From assembly GCF_005166025.1 (NCBI RefSeq), contig NZ_CP028923.1:186001-250000 (forward strand): 64,000 bases of DNA. The letters are read 5' to 3'. The position numbers and the translations under genes are program-made. The notes below the pieces were generated by a model. That model did not search any database. It was not told the origin of the DNA and saw only the letters and a list, made by a program, of their open reading frames with translations. How positions within the stretch are numbered: position 1 is the first letter of the stretch; each line of letters begins with the position of its first letter. Shown here in pieces: positions 28,325 through 36,981 of the stretch. This DNA comes from Mangrovivirga cuniculi (GTDB lineage Bacteria > Bacteroidota > Bacteroidia > Cytophagales > Cyclobacteriaceae).

Positions 28325-29296
28325 TTAGGATTTATTAGCTAATTTCTTTGGAAGAATAACAGACATTACAACTGATAAGAGCATCGTTCCAATAATAATG
28401 ATAAAACTAACTACCGGCTCTATTAGTGGTTCTTCTCCGGGCTCTTCAAACCATGTCAGTAGCATCTTAACTCCAATAAATACCAAAATCAAAGAAAGAC
28501 CTTTTTGTAAAAGATAGAATTTATCCAGAATACCCGCCAGGAGGAAAAACATCGCTCTTAAGCCTAGAACGGCAAAAATGTTCGAGGTATAAATAAGAAA
28601 CTCATCAGTAGTAATTGCAAAAGCTGCAGGTATAGAATCTACAGCAAAAATCAGGTCTGTTGTTTCAATAAGTATTAAAACCAGAAATAAAGGAGTAAAG
28701 AATAATGCTCCATTTCTTATAATATAAAATTTACCTCCATAATTACCTTTAGTAATTTTAAGGTGCTTTCTGGTAAACTTAATTATCGGATTCTTCTCAG
28801 GGTTAATCTCGTCATCCTCGTTTTCGAAGAGGAGTTTAACCCCGGAATAAATAAGGAATATCCCAAAAATATATAATATCCAGTGGAACCTCTCAACAAG
28901 GGCTGCACCTACAAATATAAATACACCTCTAAATATTAAAGCACCGAGAATACCCCAGAACAGGATCCTGTGGTAATGTTTCTCTTTTACCTTGAAATAT
29001 CTTAAAATTAAAAGAATAACAAAAATGTTGTCAAGGCTCAAGGCCTTTTCGAGAAGATAAGCTGTTAAATAAAGGAAGAAATTCTCTTTGGAGGAATATT
29101 GTTCAGTACTGTATTCAAAATATATGAGCACACCAAAAATAAGGGATATTATAACCCAGAAAATAGTCTGATACAGCGCACTTTTAGTACTTATTTTGTG
29201 GGATGACTTGTTTAGAACACCCAGGTCAATTACTAAAAACCCAATAATTACTACTGAGAAAATCCCTACTAATGTGTAATCAACTTCCTGAAACAT
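28325..29296 (-). CDS. TerC/Alx-family integral membrane protein
   Basis: This 323-residue protein has about nine transmembrane helices. The TerC signatures carry membrane acidic residues: EKALSLDNIFV near residue 83 and ETTDLIFAVDSIPA near residue 210. Family members include Alx and the YkoY/MeeF group, which export Mn2+ or load it onto secreted proteins. The metal is therefore inferred. I found no convincing yybP-ykoY manganese riboswitch in the 140 bp upstream. It converges with the OmpA-like gene with only 6 bp between stops. Confidence 0.92.
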   Translation of the reverse strand: MFQEVDYTLVGIFSVVIIGFLVIDLGVLNKSSHKISTKSALYQTIFWVIISLIFGVLIYFEYSTEQYSSKENFFLYLTAYLLEKALSLDNIFVILLILRYFKVKEKHYHRILFWGILGALIFRGVFIFVGAALVERFHWILYIFGIFLIYSGVKLLFENEDDEINPEKNPIIKFTRKHLKITKGNYGGKFYIIRNGALFFTPLFLVLILIETTDLIFAVDSIPAAFAITTDEFLIYTSNIFAVLGLRAMFFLLAGILDKFYLLQKGLSLILVFIGVKMLLTWFEEPGEEPLIEPVVSFIIIIGTMLLSVVMSVILPKKLANKS

Positions 29297-29436
29297 AAAA
29301 AATCTTTACAACTTCGATCACGGCCTTACCTAGCTTAAAAAGTTGTTAATTATTTAACTCCTGGCTGAGAATGGATTATGATTATCCTCGCAAGATACAA
29401 TAATAATTGAATTATCAATGTTTTTTTATGACTTTT

Positions 29437-31242
29437 TTAATCTTGAAGCTGTAATTGAACTAGATTTCGATAAACACCCTGATCTCTCTGTTTTAATTCT
29501 TTATGCGTACCACTTTCTGCTATAACACCATTCTCAATAACAAAAATATTATCAGCCTTTTTAATGGTTCCCAACCTGTGGGCTACAATTATAGTTGTAC
29601 GATTCTCCATTAGTTTTTCTAGAGCATCTTGAATTAAATATTCAGACTCCGCATCTAAAGCACTGGTGGCTTCATCTAGTATTAATAGTTTAGGGTCCTT
29701 TAATATCGCTCTTGCTATAGCTATTCTTTGTCTTTGTCCACCAGAAAGCTTCACACCACGTTCTCCGACAAGGGTGTTAAATCCTTCAGGAAAAGAATTA
29801 ATAAAATCTAATGCATTAGCCTTTTTGGCTGCCTCAACAATAGCTTCATCTGATGCTTCCGGGTTACCATAGCCGATATTTTCTCTAATTGTACCACCAA
29901 ACAAAATAACTTCCTGAGGCACTACGCCAATCAAAGACCGGTAAGATTCCAGATCGATGGATTGAATATTTGTTTCTCCAACACAAATCACTCCACTATC
30001 GGGATTATAAAACCTCATTATAAGTTGAGTGATCGTTGACTTTCCTGCACCACTCGGCCCTACCAATGCAACTTTTTGTCCCGGGTTGATTCTGAAATTA
30101 ACATCTTTCAGAACCTCCATTTCTTTCCGGGTAGGATAAGCGAATGAAACATTTTCAAATGAAACTGAAAGCTTGGTTTCTTTAGTTATCTTATTTTCAT
30201 CTTCTGTTCGTGAAGGCTCACTTTCTTCATCAATGATTTCAAGAACACGTTCAGAGGCACCAACTGATCGTTGAATTTGAGGTATAATATTCCCGATTCC
30301 TGCAATTGATCCTCCCATAAATGCAGTAAAGAAAACAAAACTAGTGAGGTCTCCCATGCTTATTACTCCATCCTGAACAAGAGTGGCACCATACCAAATC
30401 ACTCCAATTATACCTCCCATCATAAAGAAAATTATAAAAGAAACAAAAAGTCCCTGGTATGTTGATGTTTTAATTGCAATGCCCACTAATTCCTTTACAG
30501 ACTTGCCAAACCTTGAATATTCGTACTTTTCATTCACGAATGCCTTTACTGCATGAATACCATGCATACTTTCGTCTGCAATTATATTAGTTGCAGCAAG
30601 CTTGTCCTGTGTTTTTCGTGACATTTTTCTGATAAACTTGCCGAAAATCATTGCTACGATAATTATAAGCGGAAATGTAGCAAGCATAAATAAGCTAAGT
30701 TGTGGTGTCATTATAAATATGATGACAGTACCAACCACTAAGGTTATTATTTGTCTGAAAAACTCTGCTAATGTAGTTGTAAAGGTAGTCTGGAGCTGAG
30801 AAATATCTGCAGTTAATCTTGAGACCAATTCTCCCACACGATTTTTATCATAAAAACTCATCGGTAGCGAAAGAAATTTCGAAAATAAAGCCTTTCTTAA
30901 ATCGGCCATTCCCCGCTCACTAAAATTTGCAAACAGATATATTCTTAAAAATGAAAAAATACTTTGAACAAAAAGTATTCCCAAAAGCAATAAACCGAGA
31001 TTTGTAATGCCCTTCACAAACCAGGTATTTACACCCTGGGCCTCATCCACGATCTTACCGATAACATAAGGTAAAGCCAATAATACACTAGATGAAACAA
31101 AAAGCGTCAGCATCCCTAAAATGAAAGTTTTCTTATAGGGAAGTACATATTTAAATACTCCGTAAACCTTACGAAGATTCTTCTTATTTAATTTTCTCTT
31201 TTCCCCTTCTTTAAGAGGTTCTCTGAATCTACCCTTCGCCAT
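29437..31242 (-). CDS. ABC transporter, fused permease and ATPase (MsbA/multidrug type)
   Basis: This 601-residue half-transporter has six transmembrane helices (about 35-325) and one nucleotide-binding domain (about 355-600). Walker A is GPSGAGKST, the signature is LSGGQRQR, Walker B is LLILDEATSALD and the H-loop is IVAHRL. The layout matches type IV exporters such as MsbA, which work as homodimers. The substrate (lipid or drug) cannot be read from sequence. The ATG at 31242 directly abuts the stop of the upstream lipoprotein gene. Confidence 0.93.
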   Translation of the reverse strand: MAKGRFREPLKEGEKRKLNKKNLRKVYGVFKYVLPYKKTFILGMLTLFVSSSVLLALPYVIGKIVDEAQGVNTWFVKGITNLGLLLLGILFVQSIFSFLRIYLFANFSERGMADLRKALFSKFLSLPMSFYDKNRVGELVSRLTADISQLQTTFTTTLAEFFRQIITLVVGTVIIFIMTPQLSLFMLATFPLIIIVAMIFGKFIRKMSRKTQDKLAATNIIADESMHGIHAVKAFVNEKYEYSRFGKSVKELVGIAIKTSTYQGLFVSFIIFFMMGGIIGVIWYGATLVQDGVISMGDLTSFVFFTAFMGGSIAGIGNIIPQIQRSVGASERVLEIIDEESEPSRTEDENKITKETKLSVSFENVSFAYPTRKEMEVLKDVNFRINPGQKVALVGPSGAGKSTITQLIMRFYNPDSGVICVGETNIQSIDLESYRSLIGVVPQEVILFGGTIRENIGYGNPEASDEAIVEAAKKANALDFINSFPEGFNTLVGERGVKLSGGQRQRIAIARAILKDPKLLILDEATSALDAESEYLIQDALEKLMENRTTIIVAHRLGTIKKADNIFVIENGVIAESGTHKELKQRDQGVYRNLVQLQLQD

Positions 31243-31821
31243 CTATTTATTAATACTTGCTTTTATACTATATTCATTAATGCCTCTTAAAGACATATCC
31301 TTCTCTTCAAAATAAAAGTAATTCCTCAGTCTTTTACTCTCAGGATCAAAATCCAATTCAATTACTTTTTCTGTGTGATAAAGAATATTTTCATCGCTGA
31401 TTTCAGCACCTATGTGAGTAATCCGGTCACCTTTTAATTCAACAACAAACTTTCTTAAATTAAAATATGAGGTGTCAGTAACAATATATGTTCGTTTTTC
31501 GAATCCGCTATTCAGCTTCTCAATAGTGGAGTCAACTGCTTTAGCTCTAAAAATCTTTTCAGGCTTAAATTCTGAGAGGAAGCCAAGCTCCTTTTTCCAG
31601 TTAATTTCTTCAAGCAATACAGTTTCCTCCTTACTATTATAAGTAACTGTTTTGGTTACTTTCAGATCTTTTTCGGGGAGAATTTCCCGGTTTAAAGAAT
31701 CCAACAACTGTAACTGGTGGGTAATAGGATGAACTTTATAAGCAGAGTAAGTATCCGATTTTTCCTTCGAACACCCGACTACTGTTAATATTAATGCAAA
31801 TAATAAGAAACGTATTGCCAT
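31243..31821 (-). CDS. Lipoprotein, function unknown
   Basis: This 192-residue protein has a lipoprotein signal peptide with lipobox VVGC (Cys at residue 17). The mature part is beta-rich and polar, with segments such as EETVLLEEINWKKELGFL, RTYIVTDTSYFNLRKFVVEL and a C-terminal NYFYFEE. I do not recognise the family. It lies immediately upstream of the ABC exporter with no gap, so the two are probably one transcript and may be functionally linked. Confidence 0.8.
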   Translation of the reverse strand: MAIRFLLFALILTVVGCSKEKSDTYSAYKVHPITHQLQLLDSLNREILPEKDLKVTKTVTYNSKEETVLLEEINWKKELGFLSEFKPEKIFRAKAVDSTIEKLNSGFEKRTYIVTDTSYFNLRKFVVELKGDRITHIGAEISDENILYHTEKVIELDFDPESKRLRNYFYFEEKDMSLRGINEYSIKASINK

Positions 31822-31876
31822 GCCTTAATAACCTGTGCCGATACAAATAAGTTGCAAACTTACAATAAAAATAAAA

Positions 31877-31897
31877 AAAGCCCGATCAACGGGCTTT
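31877..31897 (-). terminator. Terminator after gpmI
   Basis: AAAGCCCG (31877-31884) pairs with CGGGCTTT (31890-31897) across a 5-nt loop. On the minus strand it is followed by a long T-rich tract, so it terminates gpmI. Confidence 0.85.
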
Positions 31898-31918
31898 CTG
31901 ATTTTATTAATTTCTTAA

Positions 31919-33451
31919 TTACTGACTTACAGGTTCTTTTAATAAGACATCACCGGTCATTTCTTCCGGGATATTAAGATCCATCAATGTTAAAATTGTT
32001 GGGGCAAGATCACCGAGTTTACCATCTTTCATTTTGACAGGAGATTTACTCACATGAATAGAAGGTACCAGGTTAGTGGTATGTGCCGTATTTGGAGACC
32101 CGTCTTCGTTGATCATATAATCGCTATTTCCGTGGTCAGCAATAATTATAGAGTCATAACCATGGTCAAGACCTGCTTCTGCCACTTCTTTAGCACATTG
32201 ATCAACAGTTTCACATGCTTTCACTGCTGCGTCAAAATCACCCGTATGACCCACCATATCCGGGTTTGCAAAGTTCAGACAAATAAAGTCAGTTTCTTCA
32301 TTCTTGATTTCTTCAACTATAGCATCAGTTATTTCACGTGCACTCATTTCTGGTTGCATGTCATAAGTTGCTACTTTTGGAGAAGGAATTAATATTCGTT
32401 TTTCACCATCGAATTCCTTTTCTCTGCCACCAGAAAAGAAAAATGTAACATGAGGATATTTTTCTGTTTCTGCGATACGAATTTGTTTTTTACCCTGGTC
32501 AGCCAGAGTTTCTCCGAGTGTTTTTCTAAGATTATCCTTTTCAAAGATGACACGCACTCCTTCAAAAGTATCGTCGTAACGAGTCATCGTCACATAGTGT
32601 AAATCAAGTTTATGCATATTCTGCTCAGGAAAATCTTGCTGAGTAAGAGCCATTGTAATCTCACGGCCTCTATCTGTTCGGAAGTTAAAACAAATTACCA
32701 CATCTCCTTCTTCTATAACTGCCTTGGCTTTAGATCCGTCATCAGAAGCTATAATTGGCTTAATAAATTCATCTGTTACTCCCTCATCGTATGATTCTTT
32801 CAAGGCAGCTAAAGGATCCTTGCTGATTTTCCCTTCACCCTTCACCATTGCATCATATGCCAGTTTGACACGCTCCCAGCGCTTATCTCTGTCCATTGCA
32901 TAATATCTGCCAATAATAGAGGCTAACTCTCCGGAAGTGTTTGATAAATGATCCTGAAGTTCTTTTATAAACTCTTGTCCACTTTTTGGATCAGTATCTC
33001 TACCATCTGTGAATGCATGAACAAAAACATCCTTCAGACCATATTCATCAGCGTAACTTACTAACCCTTTCAGATGATTGATGTGCGAATGGACACCACC
33101 ATCAGAAACAAGGCCGATCAAATGAACTTTTTTATTATTCTTTTTAGCATAATCGTATGCCTCATTTAATACATCATTTTCCTTAATTTCTCCCTCTTCA
33201 ATGGATTTGTTGATCTTGACCAAATCCTGATAGACAACCCTTCCGGCACCAATATTCATGTGGCCGACTTCAGAATTACCCATTTGTCCTTCCGGTAATC
33301 CTACTGCCATTCCGGAAGCATCCAGTTTGGAATGTGGATATTTTTCAAATGCACTATCCATAAACGGTGTATTTGCCTTGGCAATTGCAGACACTTCAGG
33401 ATTTGTTCCCAGTCCCCAGCCATCGAGAATCATCAGGATAACTTTTCTCAT
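31919..33451 (-). CDS. gpmI: 2,3-bisphosphoglycerate-independent phosphoglycerate mutase
   Basis: This 510-residue Mn2+ enzyme of the alkaline phosphatase superfamily interconverts 3- and 2-phosphoglycerate in glycolysis. The metal-binding Asp is in MILDGWG (residue 10) and the phosphoserine nucleophile is S60 in GNSEVGHMNIG. HSHINHL, DGRDTDP and the C-terminal metal site IIADHGNSDYM are also present. Length is typical. It is transcribed alone, with a terminator 22 bp after the stop. Confidence 0.97.
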   Translation of the reverse strand: MRKVILMILDGWGLGTNPEVSAIAKANTPFMDSAFEKYPHSKLDASGMAVGLPEGQMGNSEVGHMNIGAGRVVYQDLVKINKSIEEGEIKENDVLNEAYDYAKKNNKKVHLIGLVSDGGVHSHINHLKGLVSYADEYGLKDVFVHAFTDGRDTDPKSGQEFIKELQDHLSNTSGELASIIGRYYAMDRDKRWERVKLAYDAMVKGEGKISKDPLAALKESYDEGVTDEFIKPIIASDDGSKAKAVIEEGDVVICFNFRTDRGREITMALTQQDFPEQNMHKLDLHYVTMTRYDDTFEGVRVIFEKDNLRKTLGETLADQGKKQIRIAETEKYPHVTFFFSGGREKEFDGEKRILIPSPKVATYDMQPEMSAREITDAIVEEIKNEETDFICLNFANPDMVGHTGDFDAAVKACETVDQCAKEVAEAGLDHGYDSIIIADHGNSDYMINEDGSPNTAHTTNLVPSIHVSKSPVKMKDGKLGDLAPTILTLMDLNIPEEMTGDVLLKEPVSQ

Positions 33452-33606
33452 ATCAGTAGATTATATTTATTTTTAATGTAAATTTAGCAATTCGGATTCA
33501 GCAATTTTAATTTAATAGTGCCAAATTCCTTAGTTCTATTTGTTTTTTGCAACTAACTGGCATAGTTTTAGCTGAATTATGAAGATGACAATATTTTTAA
33601 AATTTC

Positions 33607-34008
33607 ATGTTTAAAATTAAACATCTTTTTTACGGGCTAGTGTTATTTTTTGCTGCTTCAAATGCGATAGCTCAAAACGGTGCTGCATTAAATAACATTC
33701 AGGAAGCCATTAAAATTGGATCTTCGAGGGAGTTGGCAAAATATCTCAGTAACAACGTTGAGATCAATTTTGATAACGAAAGTGCTATATATTCCCAAAA
33801 TCAGGCGGAGTTTGTGCTCAAGGAGTTTTTTATGAAATATCCTCCCAGGGATTTCCAGGTTAGTCACCAGGGCTCTTCCAGCAAAGGCCAATTACGATAC
33901 GCTATAGGAAAATATATATGCGAGGACACAAGTTTTGTTGTCCTTATTCGCATGAAGAATATAGATGGTGAATATATTGTAATTAACCTGACATTCAATA
34001 AAGAATGA
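33607..34008 (+). CDS. DUF4783-type exported protein
   Basis: This 133-residue protein has an N-terminal signal peptide ending near AIAQ (residue 23). The mature domain (NIQEAIKIGSSRELAKYL, NQAEFVLKEFFMKYPP, QLRYAIGKY) resembles the small alpha+beta DUF4783 family of Bacteroidota, which has an NTF2-like look. It is thought to be periplasmic and has no known role. Its TGA overlaps the start of nadC, the usual partner in this phylum as far as I recall. Confidence 0.8.
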   Translation: MFKIKHLFYGLVLFFAASNAIAQNGAALNNIQEAIKIGSSRELAKYLSNNVEINFDNESAIYSQNQAEFVLKEFFMKYPPRDFQVSHQGSSSKGQLRYAIGKYICEDTSFVVLIRMKNIDGEYIVINLTFNKE

Positions 34009-34865
34009 TGGATTACCTTACCAAAGAATCAATTAATACCTTTATTTCTGCTGCATTAAAAGAAGATGTAGGGAATGGCGACCACAGCACTCTTGCAAGT
34101 GTTCCTAAAGAGGCAAAAGGAAAGGCTCAGCTTATTGTTAAAAATAACGGTGTTATTGCTGGCATTGAAATGGCAAAGCAGATCTTTAAATATTTTGACT
34201 CCGATTTAATAATACACTCAATAGTAGATGATGGTGCCCCCGTAAAGGAAGGCGATATTGCTTTTACTGTTGAAGGTAACGCCCGTTCTATCTTAACCAC
34301 TGAGAGGCTGGTATTGAACTGCATGCAAAGAATGAGTGGCATTGCAACTTATACAAGAGACCTCAACGATCTTATATCGCATACTGAAGCAAAGCTTCTG
34401 GATACCCGGAAAACGACTCCCAACTTCAGGCTTTGTGAAAAATGGGCTGTCATAATTGGTGGTGGAAAAAATCACCGCTTCGGTCTTTACGATATGATCA
34501 TGTTAAAAGATAATCACATTGACTTTGCAGGCGGCATCGATGAAGCTATTATTGCAACAAAAAATTATTTAAGCAAAAAGGGCCTGAACTTAAAGATTGA
34601 AGTTGAAACCAGAAATCTGGATGAGGTTAAACAGGTCTTGCAACATGATGGAATTTATTCTATCCTGCTTGATAATATGAATCCAGCAGAATTAAAAGAT
34701 GCGGTAGAATTAATCGACGGCAAAGTTGTTACTGAAGCCTCAGGAGGCATAACAGAAAAAACTATTTCTGAAGTAGCCGAAAGTGGTGTTGATTTCATTT
34801 CCGTTGGTGCACTGACCCATTCAGCCGGAAGTATGGATTTAAGTTTAAAAGCTGTAGATGAGTAA
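34005..34865 (+). CDS. nadC: Nicotinate-nucleotide diphosphorylase (quinolinate phosphoribosyltransferase)
   Basis: This 286-residue enzyme makes nicotinate mononucleotide from quinolinate and PRPP in de novo NAD synthesis. Signature segments are EDVGNGDHST, LNCMQRMSGIAT, LLDTRKTTPNFR, KDNHID, EVETRNLDE, ILLDNM, EASGGI and SVGALTHS. It overlaps the upstream DUF4783 gene by 4 bp and the following 55-residue gene by 8 bp. No nadA or nadB is present in the window. Confidence 0.96.
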   Translation: MMDYLTKESINTFISAALKEDVGNGDHSTLASVPKEAKGKAQLIVKNNGVIAGIEMAKQIFKYFDSDLIIHSIVDDGAPVKEGDIAFTVEGNARSILTTERLVLNCMQRMSGIATYTRDLNDLISHTEAKLLDTRKTTPNFRLCEKWAVIIGGGKNHRFGLYDMIMLKDNHIDFAGGIDEAIIATKNYLSKKGLNLKIEVETRNLDEVKQVLQHDGIYSILLDNMNPAELKDAVELIDGKVVTEASGGITEKTISEVAESGVDFISVGALTHSAGSMDLSLKAVDE

Positions 34866-35025
34866 TCGATCTAAAAGAAATCTAATCACAGTATTTATAA
34901 ATGCTATACTGGTCACTATCATGGTAATTTTCTTTTTTATCAATGTGTGGGATAATCAGGCGAACAATATCAAGCCTAATTATTTTATCAACCAATACAA
35001 TGGAAAAAAGCCATTATTTAGCTAG
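34858..35025 (+). CDS. Small single-helix membrane protein, function unknown
   Basis: This 55-residue frame starts 8 bp inside the nadC 3' end. A basic N-terminus (MSNRSKRNL) precedes one transmembrane helix (about residues 10-29). A polar C-terminus (WDNQANNIKPNYFINQYNGK) follows, so it is probably inserted N-in, C-out. The start overlap suggests translational coupling with nadC. No family is recognised, but the positive-inside pattern supports a real protein. Confidence 0.5.
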   Translation: MSNRSKRNLITVFINAILVTIMVIFFFINVWDNQANNIKPNYFINQYNGKKPLFS

Positions 35026-35056
35026 TTTTGCCATCCGTTAAAGAGTAATATTCAAA

Positions 35057-35530
35057 ATGTTAATAAGAACAAGGAAATACCAATTACCAACTAATACTTA
35101 TATCAAGTTGGGAATGGTTAATGTATTAAAAGAACAGTGGTGGGTATTTTTAATCTATCTCACCATCAATGCCGGAGCTTTAATCTTGCCATCCTGGTGG
35201 TGGTTTATAGGATCAACCATCGCTTTAGTCCTTTATTTGTTATTCTGGTTAATACAATTTGCCGGCTTAACTCAGCATGAACAAGGTAAAATGCTTTTCG
35301 AAAAGTTAAGCTATGAAATCACCTCACAACAAATACTTGTGAAAATCAGCACAAAGCAGGGAATGCCAATAAAGTGGGATATGCTTAAAAAGGCAGAAAA
35401 GAAGAAAGATTCTTTTGTCTTATTCGTCAATAAAGCTCAAATTATTCACTGGCCATTTAAGCTGTTCAAATCTGAAGGTGAAATAAAATTCATCGAGGCA
35501 ATACTAAAAAGAAAGAATTTAATTAAATAA
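35057..35530 (+). CDS. YcxB-like membrane protein
   Basis: This 157-residue protein has two transmembrane helices (about residues 28-70) followed by a small soluble beta-rich domain. There, EKLSYEITSQQILVKIS, GMPIKWDMLKKAEKKKD and FVLFVNKAQIIHWPF resemble the YcxB-like domain (a PH-like fold). The function of that domain is unknown. It is followed by a strong terminator and sits in the nadC-recX run of plus-strand genes. Confidence 0.7.
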   Translation: MLIRTRKYQLPTNTYIKLGMVNVLKEQWWVFLIYLTINAGALILPSWWWFIGSTIALVLYLLFWLIQFAGLTQHEQGKMLFEKLSYEITSQQILVKISTKQGMPIKWDMLKKAEKKKDSFVLFVNKAQIIHWPFKLFKSEGEIKFIEAILKRKNLIK

Positions 35531-35533
35531 ATT

Positions 35534-35557
35534 AACCGGGTAACACCCGGTTTTTTT
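35534..35557 (+). terminator. Rho-independent terminator after the YcxB-like gene
   Basis: AACCGGGT (35534-35541) pairs with ACCCGGTT (35545-35552) across a 3-nt loop, followed by a T run to 35557. The next gene's ATG begins at 35558, immediately after the T run. Confidence 0.85.
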
Positions 35558-35749
35558 ATGGCTGAACGAATATTTCTTTTTTTACTCGGACTTTTACTTG
35601 CCAGCCCTGGCCTGCTTACTCTTTATATTGTCCGCAAAAATCCCAGGGCATTTATACGGGAAGGATTTACCGCTTATTTGAAATTAATTCTGATAATAGC
35701 GGGCTTTGCCCTGATGATCATTTCTCTATTCGGATACTTTGCATCATAA
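35558..35749 (+). CDS. Small two-helix membrane protein, function unknown
   Basis: This 63-residue protein has two transmembrane helices (about 4-24 and 42-60) joined by a basic loop (RKNPRAFIREGFTAYLK). No family is recognised. The ATG follows the T tract of the preceding terminator directly, leaving no room for an ordinary leader. It must be read from transcripts that pass the terminator or start at it. It precedes recX by 2 bp. Confidence 0.6.
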   Translation: MAERIFLFLLGLLLASPGLLTLYIVRKNPRAFIREGFTAYLKLILIIAGFALMIISLFGYFAS

Positions 35750-35751
35750 TT

Positions 35752-36222
35752 ATGACCGACCTTATTATCAAAGAAGCTCTGATTAAATATTCCAGATACT
35801 GCGCCTGTCGTGAGGTATGTGCCACAGATCTTAAGAAGAAAATCCTTATGGATAAAAAGTTACAAGTCACATCATCGGAAGTAGAAAAAATCATAGACCA
35901 ATTAATTGACGAAGGTTTTATAAACGAAGAGCGATTTGCTTCAGCTTTTGTTAATGATCATTTCAGGTTTAATAAATGGGGTAAAATCAAAATACGCTAC
36001 CAATTAAGATCTAAGGGAATTCAAGAAGATTACATCCAAACTGCTCTCAACACAATTCCTGCATCTGATTACAAAGAGCTACTGAAAGAGCTTGCTTTAA
36101 AAAAATGGGATAAATTAGCATCTGAAGACGATATTCATAAAAAAAGAATGAAATGTGCTAACTACCTTTCTTCAAGAGGATTTGAATCTGATTTGATCTT
36201 CAGTGAACTAGAAAAGCTTTAA
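35752..36222 (+). CDS. recX: Regulatory protein RecX
   Basis: This 156-residue all-helical protein is made of RecX repeats. The segments IDQLIDEGFINEERFASAFVNDH, WGKIKIRYQL and RKG-like RSKGIQEDYIQTAL are typical. RecX binds RecA filaments and damps recombination. recA is not in the window, so the pairing is not by operon. It sits 3 bp before the NRDE gene, with which it is likely co-transcribed. Confidence 0.9.
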   Translation: MTDLIIKEALIKYSRYCACREVCATDLKKKILMDKKLQVTSSEVEKIIDQLIDEGFINEERFASAFVNDHFRFNKWGKIKIRYQLRSKGIQEDYIQTALNTIPASDYKELLKELALKKWDKLASEDDIHKKRMKCANYLSSRGFESDLIFSELEKL

Positions 36223-36225
36223 ATA

Positions 36226-36945
36226 ATGTGTACTGTAAGTTTTGTTAAAGCTGCCAACGGGGTTGAAATTACCAGTAACAGGGATGAAACCACATTAAGG
36301 TCAAATGCCATGGCTCCGGCAACTTATATTTATAAAAAGAAAGAATTAATTTTCCCTAAAGATCCTCAGGGAGGTGGCACCTGGATTGGAGGCAATAAGC
36401 AAGGAAGAATGGCTTGTCTGCTAAATGGCGCTTTTGACTTTCATCATCACCGTCCACCGTATCGCCACAGTAGAGGGATAGTTCTATTAGATGCCCTGGT
36501 TGCTGAAAATAAAGATGAATTTATAAGCAATTATGACCTTCACAATATTGAGCCTTTTACTCTGGTAATATATCAAAATGATACTTTAACAGAATTGAGA
36601 TGGGATGAAAGAAAAAAGCACATCAAAGAACTTAATCCTGAAGAAACACACTTATGGGCCTCAGCTACCTTATATGGTCCGGAGATAGTGCAAAAAAGAA
36701 AAGAATGGTTTCGAAAATGGGAGAAAGGGCATGAAATATCTGCTCCATATAGCATTCGGGATTTTCATTATCATGCAGGGGAGGGAGATCCCGAAAACGA
36801 TGTTGTCATGAAGCGAGGATCGTATCTACAGACAGTCAGTGTTACTTCAATGAGGCTGGATAGTGAAAAAATCAGTTTAATTCATGATGATCTTGTGGGA
36901 GATAATTCCGGTAGCAAAGAATTACTTATCGATATCAGCAAATAA
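36226..36945 (+). CDS. NRDE-family protein (TANGO2-like)
   Basis: This 239-residue protein begins MCTVSF and carries the family-naming NRDE motif at residues 19-22. The Cys at position 2 and NRDE are typical of TANGO2/NRDE proteins, which have an Ntn-hydrolase-like fold. Eukaryotic TANGO2 has been linked to heme or lipid handling; the bacterial role is unsettled. GGGTWIGGNKQGRMACLLNG is also typical. The gene is 3 bp after recX. Confidence 0.88.
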   Translation: MCTVSFVKAANGVEITSNRDETTLRSNAMAPATYIYKKKELIFPKDPQGGGTWIGGNKQGRMACLLNGAFDFHHHRPPYRHSRGIVLLDALVAENKDEFISNYDLHNIEPFTLVIYQNDTLTELRWDERKKHIKELNPEETHLWASATLYGPEIVQKRKEWFRKWEKGHEISAPYSIRDFHYHAGEGDPENDVVMKRGSYLQTVSVTSMRLDSEKISLIHDDLVGDNSGSKELLIDISK

Positions 36946-36981
36946 TTGTGATGCAATTACTAATTCGATAACTTCACATCT

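Noticed and set aside
29297-29436. yybP-ykoY manganese riboswitch upstream of terC
   Set aside because: I looked for its conserved stems on the minus strand and found no convincing match.
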